From NCBI GenBank assembly GCA_016124585.1, contig WGNL01000026.1, positions 1-64,000 of the forward strand: a DNA stretch of 64,000 nucleotides, in the 5' to 3' direction. The position numbers and the translations under genes were made by a program. The stretch comes from Bacteroidota bacterium. GTDB lineage: Bacteria > Bacteroidota > Bacteroidia > Chitinophagales > Saprospiraceae. Positions within the stretch are counted from its first letter, which is position 1, and the number at the start of each line of letters is the position of its first letter. The notes below the pieces were generated by a model. The model searched no databases. It saw only the letters and a program-made list of their open reading frames with translations, and was not told the origin of the DNA. Positions 8,615 to 16,942 of this stretch are shown piece by piece.

Positions 8615-10174
8615 ATGAGAAAAGCCAGCCAAGTGCTGTTGATGTGCTTCGCCATTTTTGCCCTAAATTCAAAACTGGAGGCGCAATCCCCTAAGCGGGA
8701 ATTCCGGGGTGCATGGGTGGCCACTGTCGCAAATATTGACTTTCCCTCCACACAAGGCCTTACCCAGCAACGATTTATGGATGAATGGGAAGAAACCGTT
8801 GACCTATTGAAAGAAGCTGGTTTCAATACAGTGATTGCGCAGGTTAGGCCCACTGGTGATGCGTTTTATCGTTCTAAAATATCTCCGTGGTCCAAATATC
8901 TTTCCGGCAAACAAGGCATGCCGCTGGCAGGTGATTTTGACCCACTTACTTTCATGGTTGAGTCAGCACATGAGCGCAACTTGGAATTTCATGCATGGCT
9001 TAACCCTTACCGTGCAAGTATGGACACCAGTACGCTTACGCTTTCCAACATGCACCCGTACAAGAGCCATCCTGAATGGATTATGAGTTATGGTGGGAAA
9101 TTGTATTTCAATCCTGCTTTGCCGGAGGTTCGAAACTATATCACGGAGGTTGTCACAGAAATCGTCATGGACTATGATGTAGATGGAATCCATTTCGACG
9201 ACTATTATTACCCATATCCTGCTGCGGGGGAATTGTTGCCAGATTCATTAGATTTTACAAAATACGGATTCGGTTTTTTCAGCATTGAAGATTGGCGTAG
9301 GCACAATGTGGACATGCTAATTGGACAAGTTTCAAGCATGATAAAATTGGTAGCACCTTCGGTTAAGTTTGGTGTCAGCCCATTTGGTGTTTGGCGTAAT
9401 TCCAGTAAAGATGCTGCTCTTGGTTCAGCCACCCGATCTAGCGTGGCCACTTATGACGACCTATACGCTGATGTGCGCAGTTGGCTGGAAAAGGGTTGGG
9501 TAGATTATGTCGTGCCCCAAATCTATTGGCATATTGGGTTCCCGGTAGCTGATTATGAAGTGCTCTTGAAATGGTGGGCAAAAAATTCTTTTGGCCGGAA
9601 TGTTTATGCTGGGCATGCTGCCTATAAAGTTGGGATAAACAAGGAACCAGAGTGGGGTAATGGAAGGGAAATACCAAAGCAAGTTCGACTCAATCGTTCC
9701 ACCCCCGAAATAGAGGGAAGTGTTTTTTATAATTTTACTTCGCTTCGCAAAAACCCTTTTGGAATCACAGATTCGCTTCGCAACAATTACTATAAAACAC
9801 CAGCATTGTTGCCAGAACTGGCCTATATGAAGCTTCCGCAGTCACCGACACCTGTATTAGATAAGCCAAAGTGCATAAAAACTGGTGGTTTGAAATTCAA
9901 TTGCTACCTCAAAGACCCTGATAAAACTGCTAAGAATTTGGTCATCTACCGTTTTGATGATCGCCGACCAGGTGATTACAATAACCCAGAAAATATCCTG
10001 CAAATAATAAGGCTGAACGGTGAAGAAAATTTGGAGATATTGGATGAAACAGCTGCAAAGAATAAAGAATATACTTACGTAGCATCCAGTATGAACGCCC
10101 AGCATACAGAGAGTATATTAAGTAATTGGAAAGCTGTAAAAATCGGTAAGTGGAGGGTTAAGAAACTCCGCTAA
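8615..10174 (+). CDS. GHL10 (YngK/DUF187-type) glycoside hydrolase, exported
   Basis: 519 residues from the ATG at 8615, where a signal peptide begins (MRKASQVLLMCFAIFA...LEAQ). The mature protein opens with EFRGAWVATVANIDFPS, the hallmark start of the glycosyl-hydrolase-like 10 (formerly DUF187) TIM barrel. It continues with AQVRPTGDAFY, AWLNPYR and DYDVDGIHFDDYYYPYP, where the acidic residues of the HFDDY segment are the usual active-site neighbourhood, and VDYVVPQIYWHIG. The barrel covers about residues 25-400. A shorter C-terminal beta-domain ends near AVKIGKW. The family is thought to act on cell-wall or related glycans; the exact substrate is not shown here. There is no T9SS tail, so it is probably periplasmic or outer-membrane associated. 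Confidence 0.85.
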   Translation: MRKASQVLLMCFAIFALNSKLEAQSPKREFRGAWVATVANIDFPSTQGLTQQRFMDEWEETVDLLKEAGFNTVIAQVRPTGDAFYRSKISPWSKYLSGKQGMPLAGDFDPLTFMVESAHERNLEFHAWLNPYRASMDTSTLTLSNMHPYKSHPEWIMSYGGKLYFNPALPEVRNYITEVVTEIVMDYDVDGIHFDDYYYPYPAAGELLPDSLDFTKYGFGFFSIEDWRRHNVDMLIGQVSSMIKLVAPSVKFGVSPFGVWRNSSKDAALGSATRSSVATYDDLYADVRSWLEKGWVDYVVPQIYWHIGFPVADYEVLLKWWAKNSFGRNVYAGHAAYKVGINKEPEWGNGREIPKQVRLNRSTPEIEGSVFYNFTSLRKNPFGITDSLRNNYYKTPALLPELAYMKLPQSPTPVLDKPKCIKTGGLKFNCYLKDPDKTAKNLVIYRFDDRRPGDYNNPENILQIIRLNGEENLEILDETAAKNKEYTYVASSMNAQHTESILSNWKAVKIGKWRVKKLR

Positions 10175-10345
10175 GCCCGTTGTTTGATGAACATATTTGT
10201 GCTTGTAATTTGGCAGACAGTTTAGTGTTTATTGGTAAAATGGCGTGCTTCCTAAGCAGCAGGCAATGTTGGAACCTACGTTTAATTCAATATAATTGTT
10301 CTAAATTGCAGTTGCGATATTCATGAAAGCTAAAACCTTGAAGTT

Positions 10346-12808
10346 ATGAAAAAAGCTATTACAACTATTCTATTCTCCACCTTATTGGCCATTGGAATAT
10401 TTGCCAACAATATCCATGACCCATTTTGGCAACAATCTTTTAATGCAAGCCTACCTATCACTTGGTCAGTAGGGGATGAATCAGGTCAAAATGTACTATG
10501 GCAACGCTGCGACAATCCATACAAGTGCCTACCTGCTGGCTTAACCAATGTCTCGTGTAAAGATAGGGACTTCCGTTCGTCTGGTTTTTATGATGGATAT
10601 ATGTTTGTGAATTCCTACGAAAATGGCATTCTGCCGACGCCAAGCAAAAGCTATCTGAGGTCAGAATTGATAGATTGCACGGATAAATCGGCCGTGTTTA
10701 TTCAATTCCAAACCTATATTCATGCAGGAAGCACTAATCCAAGTACAAATGCCGTGTTGAGAGTAAGGTCTGGAAATGGGCCTTGGACAACTTTTACTAT
10801 ATTTCCCTATTTGAATTCAAATGATGTAGATGTACTCCAATCTTGGAATGCACAGCCAGTATTGCTTGATATTTCTGCTGCGGCAGCAAACAAAACTGAC
10901 GTAACCATCGAGTGGAACTGGACTGCCAATTATGATGTAACTTGGATGATTGATGATGTAGCACTTTTCGACGTTGACCCTAAATTGGACAATGTTATAT
11001 GGGGGCAAACTCAAGGAACTTTTGCAGGCGGATTGAATGGTTGGACAGTAACCCAGCAATTGGATACTTGCCGTTGGAGGTGGATTTCAAATGGACTTTT
11101 CTATCTTCCGGTGGGTGGTGCTAAAGCAGACTACTATGCTTGTTGGCCTGGTGCTGAAAATGGTGCCATGTTGATGAATGCATCAAATTGTAACTTTCAT
11201 GACCCCTCTACCCCTTATTCGCTGAGTAGTTTGCTTTCGCCTACCATTAACCTCTCAAGCGTTCCAACTGGAACGAAGCTCGATTTAAAGTTTGACCAAG
11301 CGTTTGCCCTAGGTAATCAAGCTATTCCAAATTTTCCCATTACGTCAATTGCAGTGAGTATCAATAATGGTTCTACTTACATTGATACCCTTGAATTGAA
11401 CAATTTGCAGCCATTTTGGCAGGGGAAATGTGAAGAGATGAGCCTGAGATTGCCAATAGCTGTGGCAGGAAAACCTCAAGTCAGGTTAAAATTTGTTTTT
11501 TCAGGAGATACCCATTTTTGGATGATAGACAATGTCAGAATTGCTTACGCCAATGACCAAGACATGGCCATTAATTCTGCATTTTATAATGTATCCCCTG
11601 ATTTTAGCCAACCTAAAAACCAGCTTAGGCCAATTACCCTTTTTGCCCAAATAAAAAATATAGGCAACTTAAATATGGATGATGTAGTGGTAGTCGCTGA
11701 AGTCAGAAATATTCAGAATGACATAGTTTTTAGTGACTCATTATCATTAGGACAAGTTGAACCAGGTGATGATTGGATAGATATTTTCTTCCCTAATAAA
11801 TTCTTGCCTATTGCTGAAATTGATACGTTCCGAATTTATTACCGCATTCAGTCAAGTACACAAGATCAAAATCCTGCCAATAATCTATTGAATTGGGAAT
11901 ATAGGGTTACGGAAGGGGTGTATTCAAAAAATGAATTTTGCCCCACTAGCAATAGTTATTTCTTCCCAAGTGAGTCTGTTAAATACGAAATTGGCAATTG
12001 CTATTATATTTCAAATGGTAGTGGCTTAAAGGCAAAAAGCGTGAGTTTTGCCTATTCAAAAAATCAAAAACTTGATGAAGCCAATGCTGTGATTAGCATT
12101 AATTTATATAAATGGCGAAAGGAAAACAATATTGGAGATGTAAATAATGATACCATAGCCAATAATAATGAATTTGAACTGGTAGCCTATAATACATATG
12201 ATGCTGATTCAGACGATAAAGACAAGGTTGTAACTATTCCGATATCAGGTGAAATGGATTCGATTGATTTAGAAGACAATACTTATTACTTCGTTACGAT
12301 AGGCTATCTTGATCCAGTCGCAGATAACGGGAACGGGGCAATATTGCGGTTCCCAATTGCAGGCAGTGAGGAGATTAATTACACAGCAACGTTTTATAAT
12401 TCCTATGAAGATGGAATACCTGCGTACACTTCAATGCTACGGGAAGGAGACGACACTGATTTTAGGGCAAATGCATGGGCATTACGCCGGATACCCTTCA
12501 TTAATATGAATGTAGTCCCTTATGTTTCAGATACAAAGACTGTTTACGATTCTGCTAGCAATATCAAGGTCTTACCCAATCCGGCAAGTCAGACAATTAA
12601 CCTTAGTTGCGATTTTGTCAATTACAAACAATCAATTCAAGTGGAAATTTTTGACCTTTGCGGCCGCTTGGTACTGAGCAGGGAATTTCAGAACGGATTT
12701 GTCAGCCAGATGCCAATAGATGTTTCAGGACTAAGCAACGGTTCTTATACCTTACGTGTCGTTTCAGGAACATCTGTAGCCAGTAGCAAAATAATGGTTT
12801 TCCATTGA
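10346..12808 (+). CDS. Large secreted protein with T9SS type A sorting domain (paralogue of next gene)
   Basis: 820 residues with signal peptide MKKAITTILFSTLLAIGIFA. The mature part carries two MAM/cleaved-adhesin-like beta-sandwiches recognisable by WMIDDVALFD (about 205) and FWMIDNVRIAY (about 390), then CARDB-like segments (TLFAQIKNIGNLNMDDV) and a YSKNEF block. It ends in a type A T9SS domain (about 738-820: IKVLPNPASQTINL ... GSYTLRVVSG). It shares domain order and wording with the protein at 12920-14785, which lacks the second sandwich. It is probably a surface or released protein, of unknown ligand. A leader of about 170 nt separates it from the GHL10 gene; no clear promoter was found. 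Confidence 0.85.
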   Translation: MKKAITTILFSTLLAIGIFANNIHDPFWQQSFNASLPITWSVGDESGQNVLWQRCDNPYKCLPAGLTNVSCKDRDFRSSGFYDGYMFVNSYENGILPTPSKSYLRSELIDCTDKSAVFIQFQTYIHAGSTNPSTNAVLRVRSGNGPWTTFTIFPYLNSNDVDVLQSWNAQPVLLDISAAAANKTDVTIEWNWTANYDVTWMIDDVALFDVDPKLDNVIWGQTQGTFAGGLNGWTVTQQLDTCRWRWISNGLFYLPVGGAKADYYACWPGAENGAMLMNASNCNFHDPSTPYSLSSLLSPTINLSSVPTGTKLDLKFDQAFALGNQAIPNFPITSIAVSINNGSTYIDTLELNNLQPFWQGKCEEMSLRLPIAVAGKPQVRLKFVFSGDTHFWMIDNVRIAYANDQDMAINSAFYNVSPDFSQPKNQLRPITLFAQIKNIGNLNMDDVVVVAEVRNIQNDIVFSDSLSLGQVEPGDDWIDIFFPNKFLPIAEIDTFRIYYRIQSSTQDQNPANNLLNWEYRVTEGVYSKNEFCPTSNSYFFPSESVKYEIGNCYYISNGSGLKAKSVSFAYSKNQKLDEANAVISINLYKWRKENNIGDVNNDTIANNNEFELVAYNTYDADSDDKDKVVTIPISGEMDSIDLEDNTYYFVTIGYLDPVADNGNGAILRFPIAGSEEINYTATFYNSYEDGIPAYTSMLREGDDTDFRANAWALRRIPFINMNVVPYVSDTKTVYDSASNIKVLPNPASQTINLSCDFVNYKQSIQVEIFDLCGRLVLSREFQNGFVSQMPIDVSGLSNGSYTLRVVSGTSVASSKIMVFH

Positions 12809-12919
12809 TGCAATTGGTTGAAATAATTAGGATTTTTTTTAGTTAAGTAGTTGATAATTAACCATTTAGCGAAAATTTCCTTTAAAGATTTTGTATTTAT
12901 CATCAAATTAAACTTCAAC

Positions 12920-14785
12920 ATGAAAAAAATTACAAACGGTTTATTCTCGCTTCTTCTGACTTGCTTAGTTGGAAGCAACCTGAATGCACAAACTCCGTTT
13001 TGGTCTGAAGACTTTGCCGGGCAAATACCTGCTGATTGGACAGCCATCATGGACGCTGGAAATGGAAATGCATCCTCTAACTGGGTTTGGACAAATGTGG
13101 GCCCTACTGGACCAATTCCTACTGCACCATTAGCTTCTACTACAGCAGCTAACGGATGGATGATTTTTGACTCAGATTTGAATTGCAGTGGTAACCAAGA
13201 TGTTAGCCTCATCTCCCCAAAGCTTGACCTTTCTGGTCGCAATCAAGTTTTTCTTGAGTTTGAAACTTTGTTTCGTCGTTTTAACGATCAAACGACTTTG
13301 CTTGTAAGTACTGACAGCGTTAACTGGACTGAACTGACCTTGTTTGGATCCATCACAAATACGCAGTACGGTGATGGACAAACTAGTATCGCAAACACGA
13401 TAAACCCACAAACTATCACAATGGATATTTCTGCCAATGCAGCCAATCAATCTCAATTTTGGTTTGGTTTCCGGTTTTTGGCGGATTCAACAACAGTGAT
13501 GGCAGGTACAGATATTGGATGTGGCTACAGCTGGCAGATCGACGATGTGGCACTTTACGATACTGATCTTACACCATCCTTGAATATTGCTATTGGTGAT
13601 TTCTTTTTCCCACCTGCAAGTTTTGCACAGCCAGAGTCACAAATCAAAAGTGACACAATGGGCTTTTTTGCTGATTTGTCAAACTTGGGCTCTGAGCCAG
13701 TTACAAATGTGGTTCTCAAGGCACAAGTCAGGCAAGGTAGTGCAGTCGTCTGGTCAGACTCAATAATTATTGATGTGCTCGATACCAACGTTGCTGATTC
13801 TACTTTCTATCTTGATAATCAGTTTATCCCTGACATGCTCACGCAAGCCAATAACTACTCTATCCGTTACACGGCTTATAGCCTTGACGGTGATGATGAG
13901 GATCTATCGGACAATTCAAGGCAAGAAGCTTTTGTGGTAACGGATAATTTGTACTCTAAGGAAAATGGAATCACAACTGCTTACCGTCCAGGTGGTGGGC
14001 CTTCTGACTGGGCCGTTGCCAACGTTTACCAAACCAGCAAAAACTGGGTTGACCAATACAAGGCTTCCTCTGCAACGATGCGCCTGATTAAAGACTCTGC
14101 TGATGGAGCTTTCGCAGGAAATCAAGTTTCAGTAGGCTTTGTTGAAATTGACGATAATGTGGTGGACGTTGATTGGAATGGCTTTGATGATGCAAGCCCG
14201 TATTACAACAATGCATCAATGATTTTGAAGTCCGTTAATATTTACGACTTTACACAAAACACACAGGATGTGACCATTACTCAAGACATCACTGATTTTG
14301 ATGACCTTCCAGTTGCCTTGGAACCAGGCAAAAGGTATGTATTGATTGCTGAGTACCAAGGTGCTATGAACAATACCATTTACCATGGTTTCAGTGAAGA
14401 TATCAACTACTTCCAAATTTCAACTTTGGTGTACACTGACCAGTGGTATTTGGGTGGTTTTGGTCCAGAGCCAGCAGCTAGCCTACGTTTGACAATTGAC
14501 CTGTACAGCACTGCTGATGAGGTTAGCTTGCCAGATAATTCACTGACATTTTATCCGAACCCTGCTAGCACTAACTTAAATGTTGACATCAATTTGGATG
14601 AGCCTACCCTCGCCAATATCACTTTGGCTGACCTGAACGGACGGGTAATTCAAATTGACGAAGTTGAAAATGCTTTCCAAGAGAAGCGTCAGTATGATGT
14701 TTCCAGCTTGCCAAACGGTACTTACATCGTACGTATTGCCACAAAAACTGGCACAAAAACCAAGAAGTTTGTAGTACAGCACTAA
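12920..14785 (+). CDS. Secreted protein with MAM-like domain and T9SS type A sorting domain
   Basis: 621 residues from the ATG at 12920 (MKKITNGLFSLLLTCLVGS...LNAQ signal). The upstream in-frame start at 12851 would put extra residues before the signal and is rejected. It opens with FWSEDFAGQIPADWTA and contains a jelly-roll region ending in WQIDDVALYDTD (about 205-215), CARDB-like segments, a NLYSKENG block (about 350), and the T9SS type A domain (about 537-621: LTFYPNPASTNLNV ... GTYIVRIATKTG). It is clearly paralogous to the gene just upstream (FWQQSFNASLP and IDDVALFD there). The 111-nt gap and shared direction suggest duplication and possibly co-transcription. A strong terminator follows. 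Confidence 0.88.
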   Translation: MKKITNGLFSLLLTCLVGSNLNAQTPFWSEDFAGQIPADWTAIMDAGNGNASSNWVWTNVGPTGPIPTAPLASTTAANGWMIFDSDLNCSGNQDVSLISPKLDLSGRNQVFLEFETLFRRFNDQTTLLVSTDSVNWTELTLFGSITNTQYGDGQTSIANTINPQTITMDISANAANQSQFWFGFRFLADSTTVMAGTDIGCGYSWQIDDVALYDTDLTPSLNIAIGDFFFPPASFAQPESQIKSDTMGFFADLSNLGSEPVTNVVLKAQVRQGSAVVWSDSIIIDVLDTNVADSTFYLDNQFIPDMLTQANNYSIRYTAYSLDGDDEDLSDNSRQEAFVVTDNLYSKENGITTAYRPGGGPSDWAVANVYQTSKNWVDQYKASSATMRLIKDSADGAFAGNQVSVGFVEIDDNVVDVDWNGFDDASPYYNNASMILKSVNIYDFTQNTQDVTITQDITDFDDLPVALEPGKRYVLIAEYQGAMNNTIYHGFSEDINYFQISTLVYTDQWYLGGFGPEPAASLRLTIDLYSTADEVSLPDNSLTFYPNPASTNLNVDINLDEPTLANITLADLNGRVIQIDEVENAFQEKRQYDVSSLPNGTYIVRIATKTGTKTKKFVVQH

Positions 14786-14810
14786 TCAAATCACCATTGG
14801 TTTTGAGACA

Positions 14811-14847
14811 AAAACGCCTGAATGTTCCAACATTCGGGCGTTTTTGT
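14811..14847 (+). terminator. Rho-independent terminator
   Basis: AAAACGCCTGAATGTT (14811-14826) pairs with AACATTCGGGCGTTTT (14829-14844), including one T-G pair, and a T-run follows. It closes the paralogous T9SS pair. Its T-run abuts the -33 box of the next gene's promoter. Confidence 0.88.
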
Positions 14848-14876
14848 TTGGGATAATCAATATTTTGGTATGTTTG
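14847..14876 (+). promoter_or_regulatory. Bacteroidota-type promoter of the class V aminotransferase gene
   Basis: TTTG at 14847-14850 and TATGTTTG at 14869-14876 are 18 nt apart, matching the Bacteroidota sigma factor pattern TTTG / TAnnTTTG. The expected start site is near 14883, giving a leader of about 20 nt before the ATG at 14905. Confidence 0.55.
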
Positions 14877-14904
14877 GCAATAGATCAACCAACGTAACTT
14901 AAAT

Positions 14905-16194
14905 ATGCAGGATCGTAGAAAATTCTTAAATCGTATTGCTGGTGCAGCTGGATTGGCTGCCTTCTCCCCCTACATAAATTCGGTAAAAGCAGAAAGTCTT
15001 TTCAAAGCTATTGAGCGGAATGCTCACCGCTCTGCTTCTGACATTGCCACGGATGAGGATTTCTGGTATTTCATCCAGCAGGCCTTCACCGTTTCACCAA
15101 ATATTTTGAATTTAAACAATGGGGGAGTAAGCCCCCAACCTAAGGTTGTTCAAGACGCAGTTGAGAATTATAATAGACTGAGCAACGAAGCCCCCAGCTA
15201 TTATATGTGGCGAGTAGTAGATATGGGCAAAGAGCCGCTCAGGGCAAAACTGGCCGATATTGCTGGCTGCTCACCTGAAGAGGTTTCAATCAATCGCAAC
15301 ACAACGGAGGCATTGGCAAATGTGATTTTTGGGTTGAGACTGAAGCCTGGGGATGAGGTTGTGCTTACAAAACAGGATTATCCCAATATGATACATGCAT
15401 GGCAACAGCGTGAAAAACGAGATGGAATTGTTTTGAAGTGGTTGAATTTTGATTTCCCAATTGAGGACAATGATTTTATCGTCAAGCAGTTTGAGAATGC
15501 TTTCACGGCCAAAACCAAAGTAGTTCATGTTACACATCTAATAAATTGGAACGGCCAACTTTTGCCAGCCAAGCAAATCGCCCAGGCATCGCACCGTCGG
15601 GGTATTGAGGTGGTGGTTGACGCAGCGCATTCATTTGCGCATTTTGACTATAAAATACCTGACTTGGAATGCGATTATCTGGGTACAAGCCTTCACAAAT
15701 GGCTTTGTGGCCCATTTGGCAGCGGATTGTTGTATGTCAAAAAAGATAAAATTAAAAACTTGTATCCCTTAATGTCTGCAGGCGAACCAGAGAGCGAGGA
15801 CATCCGGAAGTTTGAAAACTTGGGCACTCGTTCGTTTGCGATAGAGGAGGCTATTGGCCATGCCATCAATTTTCACTTGATGATTGGCGCTGAACGTAAG
15901 GCAAAGCGACTTTTTTACTTGAAAAAATATTGGACAGACAAGGCGCTTCAAATCCCAGGTGTCAGTATTGGGTCTCCATTAAAACCTGAATTCAGCGGTG
16001 CAATCGCCTTGCTTCAAATTGCTGGAAAAGACCCTGGAGAAGTGAATGAGATGTTGTTTAACAAATACAAAATTCATGCTGTCGGCATAAATTGGGAAAA
16101 TATTCATGGAGTCCGAGTAACCCCAAATGTTTATACAACCTTACATGACCTTGATAGATTCGTAGCAGCAGTGGCAGAAATTGCCGAGACGTAG
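14905..16194 (+). CDS. Class V aminotransferase family protein with Tat-like signal
   Basis: 429 residues. The N-terminus MQDRRKFLNRIAGAAGLAAF has the twin-arginine pattern (RRKFL then a hydrophobic stretch), as seen in exported isopenicillin-N-epimerase-like proteins. The PLP fold follows: NRNTTEALANVIFGL (phosphate-binding region, about residue 131), VVDAAHSFAHFD (Asp that holds the pyridine ring, about 237) and the Schiff-base Lys in LGTSLHKWLCGP (about 262). Tat export would fit an enzyme that must fold around its cofactor first. The substrate cannot be read from sequence; cysteine desulfurase, kynureninase-like and epimerase activities exist in the family. It is transcribed from its own promoter. 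Confidence 0.82.
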   Translation: MQDRRKFLNRIAGAAGLAAFSPYINSVKAESLFKAIERNAHRSASDIATDEDFWYFIQQAFTVSPNILNLNNGGVSPQPKVVQDAVENYNRLSNEAPSYYMWRVVDMGKEPLRAKLADIAGCSPEEVSINRNTTEALANVIFGLRLKPGDEVVLTKQDYPNMIHAWQQREKRDGIVLKWLNFDFPIEDNDFIVKQFENAFTAKTKVVHVTHLINWNGQLLPAKQIAQASHRRGIEVVVDAAHSFAHFDYKIPDLECDYLGTSLHKWLCGPFGSGLLYVKKDKIKNLYPLMSAGEPESEDIRKFENLGTRSFAIEEAIGHAINFHLMIGAERKAKRLFYLKKYWTDKALQIPGVSIGSPLKPEFSGAIALLQIAGKDPGEVNEMLFNKYKIHAVGINWENIHGVRVTPNVYTTLHDLDRFVAAVAEIAET

Positions 16195-16213
16195 CAAAAA
16201 ATCAATAGTTTGC

Positions 16214-16221
16214 TACTTTTG
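16214..16221 (+). promoter_or_regulatory. Possible -7 element for slyD
   Basis: TACTTTTG matches TAnnTTTG, but no TTTG sits at the right distance upstream, so the call is weak. It lies 82 nt before the slyD start. Confidence 0.3.
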
Positions 16222-16303
16222 CGCCTCAAACATTCGGATGCAGTTCGTTGAATGCCCTGCCGCAATTCTTCGTTTTACATCCATCACTCCATAATTTTTC
16301 AAA

Positions 16304-16810
16304 ATGGTTATTGAACAAAACACCGTTGTCAGCTTGCATTATCGCTTGACAGAGAACACGGTTTTAGGTGATTTGGTAGAGGAAACGTTCGGCAGCGAGC
16401 CATTGGTCTTTTTGTTCGGTGCAGGGCAAATGATACCTGAGTTTGAGCGCCAGCTAGCTGGCAAAGCAGCTGGTGATCAGTTTTCTTTTGGCATAAAATC
16501 AGAAGAAGCCTATGGCCCACATGACCCTAATGCAGTGGTTTTATTGCCTATGTCCACATTTGAGGTGGATGGTGAGGTAGATGCCGATATGCTCAAGCTA
16601 GGAACTATTATCCCTATGTCAGACGACCAAGGAAATCGCCTAAACGGTATGGTGAAAGAAGTTAACAACGAGGGGGTTATCATCGATTTTAACCACCCGA
16701 TGGCAGGTACTGACCTTTATTTCACAGGCACTATTGAGTCATTGCGACCTGCAACGGCTTCTGAAGTGGAACATGGCCATGTACATGGCCCGGGTGGCCA
16801 TCATCATTAA
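16304..16810 (+). CDS. slyD: FKBP-type peptidyl-prolyl isomerase, SlyD type
   Basis: 168 residues. It begins MVIEQNTVVSLHYRLTENT, the usual start of SlyD-like FKBPs. The FKBP half-domain contains EPLVFLFGAGQMIPEFE and the inserted-in-flap segment runs about residues 70-125 (SFGIKSEEAYGP before it, IDFNHPMAGTDLYFTGTI after it). The C-terminus is His-rich (HGHVHGPGGHHH), as in SlyD proteins that bind Ni and related metals. It should act in the cytoplasm as a proline isomerase, chaperone and metal handler. It is monocistronic, with a terminator 36 nt downstream. Confidence 0.93.
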   Translation: MVIEQNTVVSLHYRLTENTVLGDLVEETFGSEPLVFLFGAGQMIPEFERQLAGKAAGDQFSFGIKSEEAYGPHDPNAVVLLPMSTFEVDGEVDADMLKLGTIIPMSDDQGNRLNGMVKEVNNEGVIIDFNHPMAGTDLYFTGTIESLRPATASEVEHGHVHGPGGHHH

Positions 16811-16846
16811 ATTAAAAATTAGAATAACAACTTCTTGGTTTTTAAT

Positions 16847-16880
16847 AAAACGGCATTGAAGCAATTCAATGCCGTTTTGC
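16847..16880 (+). terminator. Rho-independent terminator of slyD with GCAA loop
   Basis: A perfect 14-bp stem AAAACGGCATTGAA / TTCAATGCCGTTTT (16847-16860, 16865-16878) is closed by a GCAA (GNRA) tetraloop. The longer open frame of the next gene starting at 16835 runs through this hairpin, which argues for the later start at 16943. Confidence 0.9.
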
Positions 16881-16942
16881 ATTTCGGTAGTTTGTGCTTT
16901 TCTTTAAGCCAGAATTTAGGCTTTGCCTTTGCTTATTCAAAA

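Noticed and set aside
16835-16942. Earlier start of the acyl-CoA carboxylase subunit
   Set aside because: This stretch contains the slyD terminator hairpin and shows no family-like protein sequence.
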